From Dehalococcoidia bacterium (GTDB taxonomy: Bacteria; Chloroflexota; Dehalococcoidia; Lucifugimonadales; JAGWBF01): 64,000 nt of DNA. How positions within the stretch are numbered: position 1 is the first letter of the stretch; the number at the start of each line of letters is the position of its first letter. The notes under the pieces were generated by a model. It did no database searches. It was not told where the DNA came from and saw only the letters and a program-made list of their open reading frames with translations. The stretch spans positions 124,001 to 188,000 of the forward strand of contig JAGWBJ010000001.1 of assembly GCA_021295955.1 (NCBI GenBank). The letters are read 5' to 3'. The translations under genes were made by a program, and so were the position numbers. Shown here piece after piece: positions 24,012 through 32,792 of this stretch.

Positions 24012-24446
24012 ATGGCAGGGCTGAAGAGACCGGCGGGGGCTTACATGGCCGCGGTAGGGGCCGCGGTGGCAGCCTACTTCATCATCAACCCGTTCCTGGT
24101 TGAGTCCTTCGACGTGATAACCGTCTGGAACGTCCTGAACGTACTGATGGTTATCGGGCTGGGGCTGGCGCTGACCTTCAATTTCCTCCGCAAGCGGGAG
24201 CTGGGGAAACGGGACCCCGAGGGGGCCATCACCCGCCCGTATCTGGAGGTCCACGTAGCCTTCTACCTGACCGCGGCCGTCACGATCCTGTTCCTGCACA
24301 ACTGGTTTTCCCTGCTGGCCCTGGGCGAGGACAGCCTGGACGGGAACCACCAGGCCTGGGTCATATGGGCTGCCGTGGACACGATGCTGCCGCTGGTCCT
24401 GGGCGTCACCGGCTGCCGCCTTTGGTGCGAAGCGTCCCGGTCCTGA
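24012..24446 (+). CDS. Small membrane protein of unknown function
   Basis: 144 residues with four predicted membrane helices (from about residues 10, 36, 80 and 115). The ATG at 24012 has GGAGG at ideal spacing; an ATG at 23994 lacks one. No motif is recognised apart from a short basic loop RKRELGKRDPEGA after helix two. It stands alone between a pseudogene region and the convergent acyl-CoA synthetase gene. Confidence 0.7.
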   Translation: MAGLKRPAGAYMAAVGAAVAAYFIINPFLVESFDVITVWNVLNVLMVIGLGLALTFNFLRKRELGKRDPEGAITRPYLEVHVAFYLTAAVTILFLHNWFSLLALGEDSLDGNHQAWVIWAAVDTMLPLVLGVTGCRLWCEASRS

Positions 24447-24524
24447 CGCCTCCGGTCCCGTCCCACTGGCGCCGTCCGTCAGGCTCCGGGCCGGCGCCTT
24501 AGGGGCGACTACGCCGAGACTTCG

Positions 24525-27032
24525 TCACAGGGACTTGACGGTGTCCTCGATGGTCGACGTTGCCTCCTGGTAGTCCGTTCCCGGAGGGAAGCTCAACGGC
24601 TCCCCCAGGCGGACCTCGACCCTCCCGCGCCGGAGGAGGGGGAACCGTGCGGGAAATCCCAGCCTGTGGATGTGCAGGCGCAGGGGGACCACCGGAATCT
24701 GGCCCTCCACGGCCACCAGGCCGGTGCCGTTCATGAAGGGCTTGATGGGCCCTCCCACGGTGAGCTCTCCCTCGGGATATATCAGGACCGACCAGCCGTC
24801 GTCCATGATCCTCCCCATGTTCTCCAGGCTGGGCCTCACCGAGCCCTCCCTGGCCAGGGGGAAGGCGTTTCCCAGCAGGGGGTTCACGATCCACCAGACG
24901 GGGTTCTTCCACAGGTCGGCGGCCCCGGCCACCGCCATGCGCCGCCGCCACCTGAGGGGCACCGACTTGATAATCAGCGGGTTGTCCAGGCCCAGGTTGT
25001 GGTTCGACGCGAACAGCACCGGACCCGTGATGCCTTCCAGGTTCTCCCGGCCCACCACCCTCAGCCCGTAGGAAAGCGCCACCAGCGGGAAGACCACCGA
25101 CCGCTGGAGGAAGCCCCGAAGCATGCGGCACCACCACCGCATGCCCCAGGCCGGAAAGGTCATCATCGGCGGGTTCCTCGACCCCTCCTCGACCAGGGCC
25201 GTCAGGCTCCGGACGGTCATCTCCGGATTTAGCTGGCCCTCATCCACGTAGACGCCCAGCTCCGTCTCTATCGCCGACAGCAGCTCGACTCGGCCCAGGG
25301 AGTCCAGGTCCAGGTCGCCCCCCAGGGTCGCGTCGTCCCGCACCTCCTGTACGGCCCGTTTGCTCACCTCGCCGACGATCTGGAGCAGGGTGCGCGACCC
25401 GGCCGCGGAGCCCCCTCCCGGCCGCGATTCGGCTGGGGAGTCCGGCTGCATCCTCCCGAGAATCGTATCGATCACCACCCCCTTCTTCACCTTGAGGGTG
25501 TGGGTGCGGGGAAAGTCCTCGCCGGCCCAAATGGTGAAGCCCCGTATCCTCTGCTGCTCCGCGAGCTGGCCATTGGTCCAGGAGACGACCTCCTGGGCCG
25601 CGTCGGCGTCGTCCAGGATCAGGGCCGCGTGCACCTCAACCGAGGGACCCCTCGTCAGCCCCACGACGGCCGAGTCCGTGACCTTCGGGTGCTTAGCCAG
25701 CACCGCCTGGATGTCCTCCGGAAACACGTTCTGGCCGCTGGGGAGGACTATCATGTCCTTCTTCCTGCCCTGAATGTGCAGGAACCCCTGGTCGTCGAAG
25801 AAACCCAGGTCCCCGGTCATGTACCAACCATCGACGAAGGCCGCGGCGGTCTCGTCGGGCGCGCGCCAGTAACCCGGGCTCACGCTGTCGCCGCGCACCA
25901 GGATCTCGCCGTCGCCGCTGATCTTCACCTCCACGTTGGGCAGGGGGCGGCCGGTGGAGTCGAGCCGGCGCTCCTTCTGGCTGTGGTTGCTGACGACGGG
26001 GGACGCCTCGGTGGTCCCGTACCCCTGCACGATCTTGACCCCGAGCAGCTCCCACTTGCGCCCCAGCTCCGGGTCCAGGGCCGCCCCCCCAGACACGATG
26101 AAGTCGAGCTTCCCGCCGAACTGCTTGTGGACCCGTCGGAACAGGAGGCGTCTCAGGGGTAAGGGCATGGAACCGGCTATCCTGAGAAGCCGGTCCCACA
26201 GGGCTTCCCTCCCCTGCCTTTTGACCTCCCGCTCGATCCCGTTCATCAGCAGCTCCAGCCCCTGGGGGACCAGGAGCATGATGGTTATCTTGCGCTCGCG
26301 CATGGTCCGGGCCAGAACGGTCGGCTGGCGGCTGGTGGGATAGGTAACGCTGGCCCCTTGGTACAACATGATGAACAGGCCGCCCATCTGCTCGTACATG
26401 TGGCTGAGGGGAAGTATCGACAGGAGGCGGCTGGAGGGGTGACAGGAGATGTACTGGGACACGCCCTCTATGTTGGCCGTCAGGTTTCGGTGGGTGAGCA
26501 TGACCCCCTTGGGGTCGCCCGTGGTGCCCGAGGTGAACATTATCTCGACAAGGTCGTCCGGCTCCACCTCCACCTGCTCCGGCTGGGGCAGGTCCCGGAT
26601 CGCGCTCTCCAGCTCCTCGAAAGCTATCTCGGGCACCCCCAGGTCCACGTCGTCCTTGGGGGTGAGCCGGGACGTGAACGCCAGCTTAGGGTCTATCCTG
26701 GATACGACCCTGGACACGTAGTCGGGGGCGCTGCGAAGGTCCAGGGGGACCAGTACGACCCCCGCCCTGATGCAACCGAAAAAGATGAGCACCCAGTGAG
26801 GGGAGTTGGGCCCCCAGAGGACGGCCTGGTCCCCCTTCTTCAGCCCCCGGCGCTGGAGGAGGGTTGCGACCTGGCCTGACTCGTGCCACAGACGCGAGTA
26901 GCTCCAGCGCTGGTAGCGGAAGGCCGGCTTGAACAGCAGGGCATCACGAGGCCCGTGCCTCTCTACCGCTCTCCGGAGAAACTCCACTACGGTGTCACCC
27001 ACGGGAGCCCCGGACGTGCGCGGACTGTTCAT
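24525..27032 (-). CDS. Three-domain fusion: long-chain acyl-CoA/acyl-ACP synthetase, acyl carrier domain, 1-acylglycerol-3-phosphate acyltransferase
   Basis: 835 residues. Residues about 20-545 are an AMP-forming adenylation domain: MFTSGTTGDPKGVMLTHRN, GYGTTEASPVVS, YMTGDLGFFDDQG and GRKKDMI. Residues about 560-640 are a carrier domain with the phosphopantetheine serine in GDLDLDSLGRVELL. The rest is a PlsC-type acyltransferase with the NHx4D motif in FASNHNLGLDNPLI and YPEGELTVGG. It probably activates a fatty acid, holds it on its own carrier arm and transfers it to lysophosphatidate or a similar acceptor at the membrane. The start is ATG 27032 after GGGAGGTGGGAC. Open frame continues upstream to 27701 through the minisatellite but is not coding-like. 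Confidence 0.88.
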   Translation of the reverse strand: MNSPRTSGAPVGDTVVEFLRRAVERHGPRDALLFKPAFRYQRWSYSRLWHESGQVATLLQRRGLKKGDQAVLWGPNSPHWVLIFFGCIRAGVVLVPLDLRSAPDYVSRVVSRIDPKLAFTSRLTPKDDVDLGVPEIAFEELESAIRDLPQPEQVEVEPDDLVEIMFTSGTTGDPKGVMLTHRNLTANIEGVSQYISCHPSSRLLSILPLSHMYEQMGGLFIMLYQGASVTYPTSRQPTVLARTMRERKITIMLLVPQGLELLMNGIEREVKRQGREALWDRLLRIAGSMPLPLRRLLFRRVHKQFGGKLDFIVSGGAALDPELGRKWELLGVKIVQGYGTTEASPVVSNHSQKERRLDSTGRPLPNVEVKISGDGEILVRGDSVSPGYWRAPDETAAAFVDGWYMTGDLGFFDDQGFLHIQGRKKDMIVLPSGQNVFPEDIQAVLAKHPKVTDSAVVGLTRGPSVEVHAALILDDADAAQEVVSWTNGQLAEQQRIRGFTIWAGEDFPRTHTLKVKKGVVIDTILGRMQPDSPAESRPGGGSAAGSRTLLQIVGEVSKRAVQEVRDDATLGGDLDLDSLGRVELLSAIETELGVYVDEGQLNPEMTVRSLTALVEEGSRNPPMMTFPAWGMRWWCRMLRGFLQRSVVFPLVALSYGLRVVGRENLEGITGPVLFASNHNLGLDNPLIIKSVPLRWRRRMAVAGAADLWKNPVWWIVNPLLGNAFPLAREGSVRPSLENMGRIMDDGWSVLIYPEGELTVGGPIKPFMNGTGLVAVEGQIPVVPLRLHIHRLGFPARFPLLRRGRVEVRLGEPLSFPPGTDYQEATSTIEDTVKSL

Positions 27033-27592
27033 GTCCCACCTCCCGGCCGCCGCGGGCGGAGCCTCCCGCCCTCCCGTAGCCGCCGTACCAGCGTTTGGGC
27101 ATCGTGCGGCTTTGGGGGGGATGATGACATTCCCAACGGACTGGCATGCCGGCTTGAATACCGCCTGGCGGGCAGGAGTTGACGGCAGCAGCCAGCGTTT
27201 CTCAGCGTGCAATCGACATTGTAGAGTCCAGCGGCTGCTTGGACAAGCACGCTGGCGGAGCGCCAACGTGCCGGATTCACTACCTTCCGGAAGCCGTGGC
27301 CCGGAAGCCGTAGCCACGGGTGCGTGCGACAGGGCCGGAAGCCCTGGCCCGGAAGCCGTGGCCACGGGTGCATGCGACAGGGCCGGAAGCCGTGGCCCGG
27401 AAGCCGTAGCCACGGGTGCGTGCGACAGGGCCGGAAGCCGTGGCCAGGACGGACCGCATCCGTGCGGTCCAAGTTCAACGATTCGGGTTCGATTGCCCTT
27501 CTCAGACAGCCCGCGTCGGGAGTAGACTGAGTTGCCAGGTCTACGACGTAGGCTTGGCGAAAATGGACAACCAACGCGAAAAGGGAGGCTCG
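27033..27592. other. 560-bp gene-free region with a minisatellite
   Basis: Lies between divergent genes. It holds the 48-bp tandem repeat at 27287-27445 and no convincing gene or clear promoter. Open frames across it exist only because the repeat is GC-rich and stop-free on both strands. Confidence 0.6.
27287..27445. repeat. 48-bp minisatellite, three full copies and a partial fourth
   Basis: Units at 27287-27334, 27335-27382, 27383-27430 and a partial copy 27431-27445. Each has two GGAAGCC half-repeats followed by CACGGGTGCGTGCGACAGGG or a one-base variant. Copies differ at a few bases. There is no spacer diversity, so it is not CRISPR. Confidence 0.9.
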
Positions 27593-28417
27593 ATGCCCGA
27601 CCAGACACCGTCGTCCAGCTACACCATGGGCTACAGCGAAGAGTTCCGGCAGCTCCTCGACCGACGCAGTGCCGAGACCCACGCCAGGCACCTGTTCCCA
27701 CACCTCAAGCCGGGCCTGCGGGTGCTGGACTTTGGCTGCGGACCGGGGACCATCACCGTGGGCCTGGCCAGGGCCGTGGAGCCCGGGGAGGTGCACGGCA
27801 TCGACGTGGAGGAGTCGCAGATTGGACTGGCCCGGGCCGCCGCCCAGGCGGGTGGACACCACAACGCGACGTTCCACGTGGGCAGCGTGACCGACCTGCC
27901 CTTCGAAGACGGTTCCTTCGACGTCGCCCACTGCCACGCCGTTCTCATGCACGTTCCGGACACCCAGACGACGCTGGCCGAGGTGAAGCGGGTCCTGAAA
28001 CCCGGCGGCATCGTGGCCAGCCGGGAGATCTTCGTCTCATCCTCGTTCCTGGAGCCCAGCATCGACGACACCGACGCCGCGTGGGCCACCTTCTCCAACC
28101 TTCTCGCCGCCAATGGCGGCCATCCTGAGATGGGGAAGGAGCTGAAGCACATACTCCTGGAAGCAGGGTTCTCGGACATACGGGCCGGCGGGTCCTTCGA
28201 TTTCTTCAGCGCCCCCGAAGACGTCGCCTTCCTTCACGCCTTCATTGTCGATTGGTTCCTCTCCCCGACGGTGATTGGGGCGGCCACGAAGTACGGGCTG
28301 GCGACACAGGAGCAGTTCGAACGGTGGCGCCAGGGCCTCGACGAGTGGAAGGGCCTCCCCGGGGCCTGCGGAGCCTTCGCCTTCGGCGAGGCCATCGCCC
28401 GTAAGCCCCAGTCCTGA
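27593..28417 (+). CDS. SAM-dependent class I methyltransferase
   Basis: 274 residues. Motif I is VLDFGCGPGTITVGLA (about residue 45), the acidic post-I residue is in HGIDVEESQIGLA, and motifs DLPFEDGSFDVAHCH and LKPGGIVASREI follow: a UbiE/MenG-like methyltransferase_11 fold. The ATG at 27593 has GGGAGG five bases upstream; another ATG is at 27563. Substrate unknown. Monocistronic, convergent with the TRAP remnant. Confidence 0.88.
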   Translation: MPDQTPSSSYTMGYSEEFRQLLDRRSAETHARHLFPHLKPGLRVLDFGCGPGTITVGLARAVEPGEVHGIDVEESQIGLARAAAQAGGHHNATFHVGSVTDLPFEDGSFDVAHCHAVLMHVPDTQTTLAEVKRVLKPGGIVASREIFVSSSFLEPSIDDTDAAWATFSNLLAANGGHPEMGKELKHILLEAGFSDIRAGGSFDFFSAPEDVAFLHAFIVDWFLSPTVIGAATKYGLATQEQFERWRQGLDEWKGLPGACGAFAFGEAIARKPQS

Positions 28418-28430
28418 CCCCATACGGGCC

Positions 28431-29270
28431 TTATCTCAAGCCGTAGATGAGGTCCGGCAGCCAGAGGGCGATCTGAGGCACGGCCAGCACCAGCACCGTG
28501 GTGGCGGCCATGCAGGCCATGAACGGCAGCACGCCTATCCACACGTCCTTGATGGTGGTCTCCCGCACAGGCTCGTTGGCCCTCTCCGCCTGCTCCCGGT
28601 CCACGTCCCGGCGCACGCCGTGCAGCACGTACAGGTTGATGCCCTCGGGCGGGCTGATGAGGGCTGCCTCCACCAGGAGCACCACGATGACGCCGAACCA
28701 GACCAGGTCGACCCCTGCCTGCTGCAACGCGGGCAGCAGGACGGGCACGGTGGTGACCATCATGGCGAAGCTCTCCATGAAGGTGCCCAAGACCAGGTAG
28801 AACAGGACCAGGGCCAGGACGAGCTGCCAATCGGTCAGGGCCAGGCCCGAGATGAGCTCGGCGGCCTGCTGGGATATGCCCAACCGGGCGAAGGCGAAGC
28901 TCAGGGTGAGGGCGGCCAGCAGGATTAGGAAGATCATCCCTGTGGTGCGCACCGTAGAGATGACCGAGTCCATGACGATGCGCACGTTTCGCCTGACCAC
29001 GGCCTCGACCATCTGTCTCGAGGGCATCCGGGCCTCGCGCAGGGTCGTCCGGGTGCTACTGGTAAACAGGAGGATGAGGCCGGTGCGCCTGAGGACGCCT
29101 CCCAGCAAGGGCGTCAGTACCTCGTTGGAGTTCAGCAGGACCGTCAGGACGAAGGCGCCGGACACCCCGAAGGCGGCGGCCTCGCTGAGTGTGGCGAGTC
29201 CCGAGTAGATGACCCCCAGGACCAGGGCAACCAGGGCCACTATGGGCAGGATCTGGAGGGTGCCCGATAC
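28431..29270 (-). pseudogene. TRAP transporter large membrane subunit (DctM), C-terminal half only
   Basis: About 280 residues starting abruptly at GTLQILPIVALVALVLGVIY, which corresponds to the middle of DctM (the ...GGIYSGxxTPTEAAA region). Later helices and LISPPEGINLYVLHGV, a typical DctM segment, are intact. The N-terminal half and the small subunit DctQ are missing; the frame abuts the DctP remnant. A truncated transporter of this kind could not work. Confidence 0.7.
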
Positions 29271-29272
29271 GC

Positions 29273-29835
29273 CTCAACCAGCCGGGGATGACGTACTCAG
29301 GCGGCACCACACCTTGAATGTATCGGACTATGTCTTCGGAGAATGGCACCGGCTGTATGCCCAGGGTCTGGTTGATCTGAACCGCAATGAGGTTCTGGAA
29401 GGGGGCCAGGCGGAGGGCTTCCAGCTCGGCCTTGGCGCCTTCCTCGGTGATTATCTGCTGCAGGTCAGCGGGTATCTCGTCCCACACGTCCTTGTTGATC
29501 ACGTTGTTGGTGTACCCGAACCCGATCACCGGACCGGACATGTAGTCCGCCACCTCGAACAGGCGGTCGGGAATGGCCAGAACGGCGGCGGTGGCCGCGG
29601 CGTCGACGAAACCCCGTTCCAGCCTGGTGTATATCTCGGCGGGGCCCAGGAACACGGGCTCGCCCCCCATGCCCCTGATGAAGTCCGACATGGAGGCCGC
29701 GGGGGAGCGTATCTTGAGACCCTGGAAGTCCTCCACCGTCTGCAGCGGACGGTTGCCAAAGAACCACTGGTCGGAGCCGGCGAACCCGGAGACCCTGGAG
29801 CAGGTCAGCAGGGGCACGCTGGACATGGTGAACAT
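29273..29835 (-). pseudogene. TRAP transporter solute-binding protein (DctP), internal and C-terminal fragment
   Basis: About 187 residues matching the second half of a DctP-type periplasmic binding protein: FFGNRPLQTVEDFQGLKIRSP with the conserved Arg for carboxylate binding, then GGEPVFLGPAEIYTRLERGFVDAA. No signal peptide or first lobe is present. The C-terminus runs straight into the truncated dctM, so a deletion probably removed dctQ and half of dctM. Confidence 0.7.
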
Positions 29836-29871
29836 CTACCGGGCCATAGGGGGCGGGCACGTGGATTCTCA

Positions 29872-29900
29872 TTGACATTGATGGGGCCGGATGCTATATT
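29872..29900 (+). promoter_or_regulatory. Strong predicted promoter of the 2-oxoacid:ferredoxin oxidoreductase operon
   Basis: Consensus TTGACA at 29872-29877, exactly 17 bases, TATATT at 29895-29900, preceded by TGC (extended -10). The transcript would have a leader of about 205 bases before the GTG at 30114. The leader is G-rich with several possible stems, but no known riboswitch was recognised. Confidence 0.7.
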
Positions 29901-30113
29901 GATTCGACGTACACTCCCTATCCGGAGAACCGCGTAATCCTGGCAGCCCATTGGGGGGAGGGTACGGCCACAAAAGTGTCATCTCATACGCTGAAGGTGA
30001 AGGGGACAGTCTCCCCGGGCGTTGGCGGGGGAGCACCATCGCAATCCCTCCACCTGGGCTTCGGCCCTGCCCCCGGGACGGAACACCAATCCCCGGACCG
30101 AGGACGGTAGAAA

Positions 30114-31871
30114 GTGCGGACCAACGAGGCGGGGCCGGGCTCCGAGGCGACCACCGGGTCGTCCCCCATCCAGAAGAAGCAGGACTTCGTGGTCCGGTTC
30201 GCTGGAGAGGGCGGCCAGGGAGTCGTCACCGCAGCCGAGATGCTGGCCAGCGCCGCCGCCGCGGTGGGCTACCACGTCCAGACCTTCTCCACCTTTCCCT
30301 CCCAGATCATGGGGGGCCCCACGTGGACCCAAACACGCATCTCCATTGACCCCGTCCTGAGCGCCGGAGACGCCCTGGACGTGCTGGTGGCGTTGAACCC
30401 CGAAGCCTACCTCAACCACAAGGACGAGGTCCGCAGCGACGGGGTCGTACTGCACGACTCGGGTTTCGAAGCGCACCATAACAGCGGGGACATAGGCATA
30501 CCCTTCGACCAGCTAGCCAGGGAAGCGGGCGAGGCCCGGTCGGCCAACATGGTGATAATCGGGGCTCTGGCGCACCTGGTCAACATGCCCCTGGATTACT
30601 TCGAGGAGTTCGTGCGGCAGCGCTTCAAGGGGCGCGACGCCATCATCAAGGCCAACGTCGCCGCCCTGAGCCTCGGCAAGGAGCACGCCGCCTCCAGCGA
30701 GATACAGATCGGCGCGCTGGACGACCCAGTCAAGCCCGACCACGAGCAGCTCATGATCAAGGGCAACGAGGCCGTCGCCCTGGGCGCCCTGGCGGCGGGG
30801 CTGGATTTCTACGTGGGCTACCCGATCTCCCCCGCCACCACCATCCTGGTCTTCATGGAGCGCAACCTGGTGGGACCCGGCAAGTTCGCCTACCAGGTGA
30901 GCTCGGAAATAGAGTCCATAAGCGCCATCCTGGGAGCCGGGTTCTCCGGAAAGAAAGCCATGACCGCCACGGCGGGTCCCGGGTTCTCGCTGATGAGCGA
31001 GGGCCTGGGCCTGGGGTGGATGGCGGAGATACCGTGCGTGGTGGTGGACGTCCAGAGGGGCGGCCCTGCCACGGGCCTGCCCACCAAGACCGAGCAGTCG
31101 GACCTCCTGGCGTGCATGCACCCGGCCCACGGGGACGTGGCCATGCCGGTGATCGCCCCCGGAAGCGTGGAGGAGTGCTTCTACGCCGCCGCCATGGCCT
31201 TCAACTGGTCGGAACGCTACCAAGGCCCCGTCATCCTGATGAGCGAGATGTCCATGGCCGAGCGGGCCCAGAACATCCCCAAGCCCGATCTGAGCAAGCT
31301 CCACGTGGAGGAGCGGCAGGTCTACCAGGGCGGCAACGGATACCTCCGGTACGACGGCTACGAGCTGTCCCCGATGCCCATACCCGGCACCCCGGGCGCC
31401 TACGTAGCCAACGGCAGCGAGCACGACGCCATGGGGGACACCACCCACCTGCCCAGCCGCCACATCCAGATGACCCAGCGGCGTTTCGGCAAGCTGAAGC
31501 TGCTGGAGAACGAGACGTACGAGCAGGAGAACGCCTCCGAGCCCGTAGCGGTCATGACTTGGGGGGGCTCCAAGGGGCCGACCTGGGAGGCCTACAGGGT
31601 CCTCACCGAGCAGGGAGAACCCCTTGCCTGGTACTACACCATGTACCTCCAGCCCCTTCCGGCGGCGCTGGTCGAGGAACTCCGAAAGAAGGATCTGGTC
31701 ATAGTCCCCGAGCTCAACTACCAGGGCCAGTTCTCCGGCGTGCTGAGGTCGCTGGGTATCCGGGCGGAGTCCATCACCCAGTACACGGGACTGCCCTTCA
31801 AGGTGAGCGACCTGGTGGAGAAGATTCGGGACAAGGCGGGGACCCTGAGGAAAGGGATGGTTGAGGCGTGA
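30114..31871 (+). CDS. korA: 2-oxoacid:ferredoxin oxidoreductase, fused gamma-alpha subunit
   Basis: 585 residues, GTG start. Residues about 20-195 are the gamma domain (VVRFAGEGGQGVVTAAEM...FPSQIMGGPTWTQTRIS). Residues about 215-585 are the alpha pyrimidine-binding and transketolase-like domains (MIKGNEAVALGALAAG, GYPISPATTI, TAGPGFSLMSEGLGL, DVQRGGPATGLPTKTEQSDL). This is the KorA/VorA-type arrangement, oxidising a 2-oxoacid such as 2-oxoglutarate to the acyl-CoA with ferredoxin as acceptor. The beta subunit follows with a GTGA overlap. No separate ferredoxin (delta) gene is adjacent. Substrate preference is unproven. Confidence 0.92.
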   Translation: MRTNEAGPGSEATTGSSPIQKKQDFVVRFAGEGGQGVVTAAEMLASAAAAVGYHVQTFSTFPSQIMGGPTWTQTRISIDPVLSAGDALDVLVALNPEAYLNHKDEVRSDGVVLHDSGFEAHHNSGDIGIPFDQLAREAGEARSANMVIIGALAHLVNMPLDYFEEFVRQRFKGRDAIIKANVAALSLGKEHAASSEIQIGALDDPVKPDHEQLMIKGNEAVALGALAAGLDFYVGYPISPATTILVFMERNLVGPGKFAYQVSSEIESISAILGAGFSGKKAMTATAGPGFSLMSEGLGLGWMAEIPCVVVDVQRGGPATGLPTKTEQSDLLACMHPAHGDVAMPVIAPGSVEECFYAAAMAFNWSERYQGPVILMSEMSMAERAQNIPKPDLSKLHVEERQVYQGGNGYLRYDGYELSPMPIPGTPGAYVANGSEHDAMGDTTHLPSRHIQMTQRRFGKLKLLENETYEQENASEPVAVMTWGGSKGPTWEAYRVLTEQGEPLAWYYTMYLQPLPAALVEELRKKDLVIVPELNYQGQFSGVLRSLGIRAESITQYTGLPFKVSDLVEKIRDKAGTLRKGMVEA

Positions 31872-32734
31872 CCACCAAGAATCCCGAGTACGACTTCAAG
31901 TGGTGTCCGGGGTGCGGGGACTTCGGGGTCCGCCGCGCGCTGGAGTTCGCGATGGCCGAGCGGATAGAAGGCACCGACCGGCTTATGGAGAGCAACGTGG
32001 TAGTGGCCGGGATCGGCTGCTCGGGCAACCTGGTCCACCTGCTGGAGGGTCCGCAACCCTACGGGTTCCACGGCATCCACGGCCGGTCCCTGCCCATCGC
32101 CATGGGAGTCAAGATGGGCCAGCCGGACCTGAACGTGGTGGTCGTCGCCGGGGACGGGGACTTCCTCAGCATCGGCGGAGAGCACATCGCCCCCCAGGCC
32201 GGCCGCAACCTGAACATCACGGCCGTGGTCATGGACAACGGCGTTTACGGGCTGACCAAGGGCCAGAGCTCCCCGACCACCGAGCTGGGAGAGCTGACCA
32301 GCTCGACTCCCTACGGCAAGATCGAGGACGCCCTGAACCCGCTGGAGCTGTACCTAACCCTGGGCGTGTCCTTCATCGCCTCGGGGTTCTCGTCCCAACC
32401 TCGGGTCCTGGGAAAGCTCATCGGCGAGGGGATGGACCACCAGGGCTTTGCCGTGGTGCACGTCCAGTCGCCATGCACGACCTACAACGACACCTACGAG
32501 ATAATCAAGGGCAACCGCCAGAAGGGTATCGAGGGCACCATGTGGACGATACCGGAGGACCACGATTCCTCGGACCGGGCCATGGCTTACGCCCGCATCC
32601 AGGACGGCGGCCTGCCCATCGGTGTCATCTACAAGGACACCAGCCGCCCCACTCTGCAACAGAGGCTTCACGAGAGCCAGAAGAAGGCGCCGGTGCGGAC
32701 CACCCAGGAGATCATCGACTCCTTCCAGTTCTGA
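31868..32734 (+). CDS. korB: 2-oxoacid:ferredoxin oxidoreductase, beta subunit
   Basis: 288 residues carrying thiamine pyrophosphate and one [4Fe-4S] cluster. WCPGCGDFGVRRALE and the later GIGCSG give three of the cluster cysteines; the TPP motif is VAGDGDFLSIGGEH with VVMDNGVYGLTKGQ. The GTG start overlaps the korA stop. Together with KorA it feeds low-potential electrons to ferredoxin. Confidence 0.94.
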   Translation: MTTKNPEYDFKWCPGCGDFGVRRALEFAMAERIEGTDRLMESNVVVAGIGCSGNLVHLLEGPQPYGFHGIHGRSLPIAMGVKMGQPDLNVVVVAGDGDFLSIGGEHIAPQAGRNLNITAVVMDNGVYGLTKGQSSPTTELGELTSSTPYGKIEDALNPLELYLTLGVSFIASGFSSQPRVLGKLIGEGMDHQGFAVVHVQSPCTTYNDTYEIIKGNRQKGIEGTMWTIPEDHDSSDRAMAYARIQDGGLPIGVIYKDTSRPTLQQRLHESQKKAPVRTTQEIIDSFQF

Positions 32735-32792
32735 GCTCCCGGCCGTCCCCGCCACCCGACCCGGCGCCCCCCCGGACCGTTCCGCAGACCCG

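Noticed and set aside
27287-27445. CRISPR array
   Set aside because: Units are directly adjacent without unique spacers, and no cas genes are present.
29784-29875. Inverted N-terminal DctP piece on the plus strand (reads like LEQVSRGTLDMVNIY)
   Set aside because: It vaguely resembles a DctP segment but is too short to distinguish from a chance reading opposite the real remnant.
30007-30018. 12-base match to the tRNA-Arg 3' end (AGTCTCCCCGGG) as an attachment-site copy
   Set aside because: It is short, lies in GC-rich DNA, stops before the tRNA end and no integrase is present; chance is the simpler explanation.
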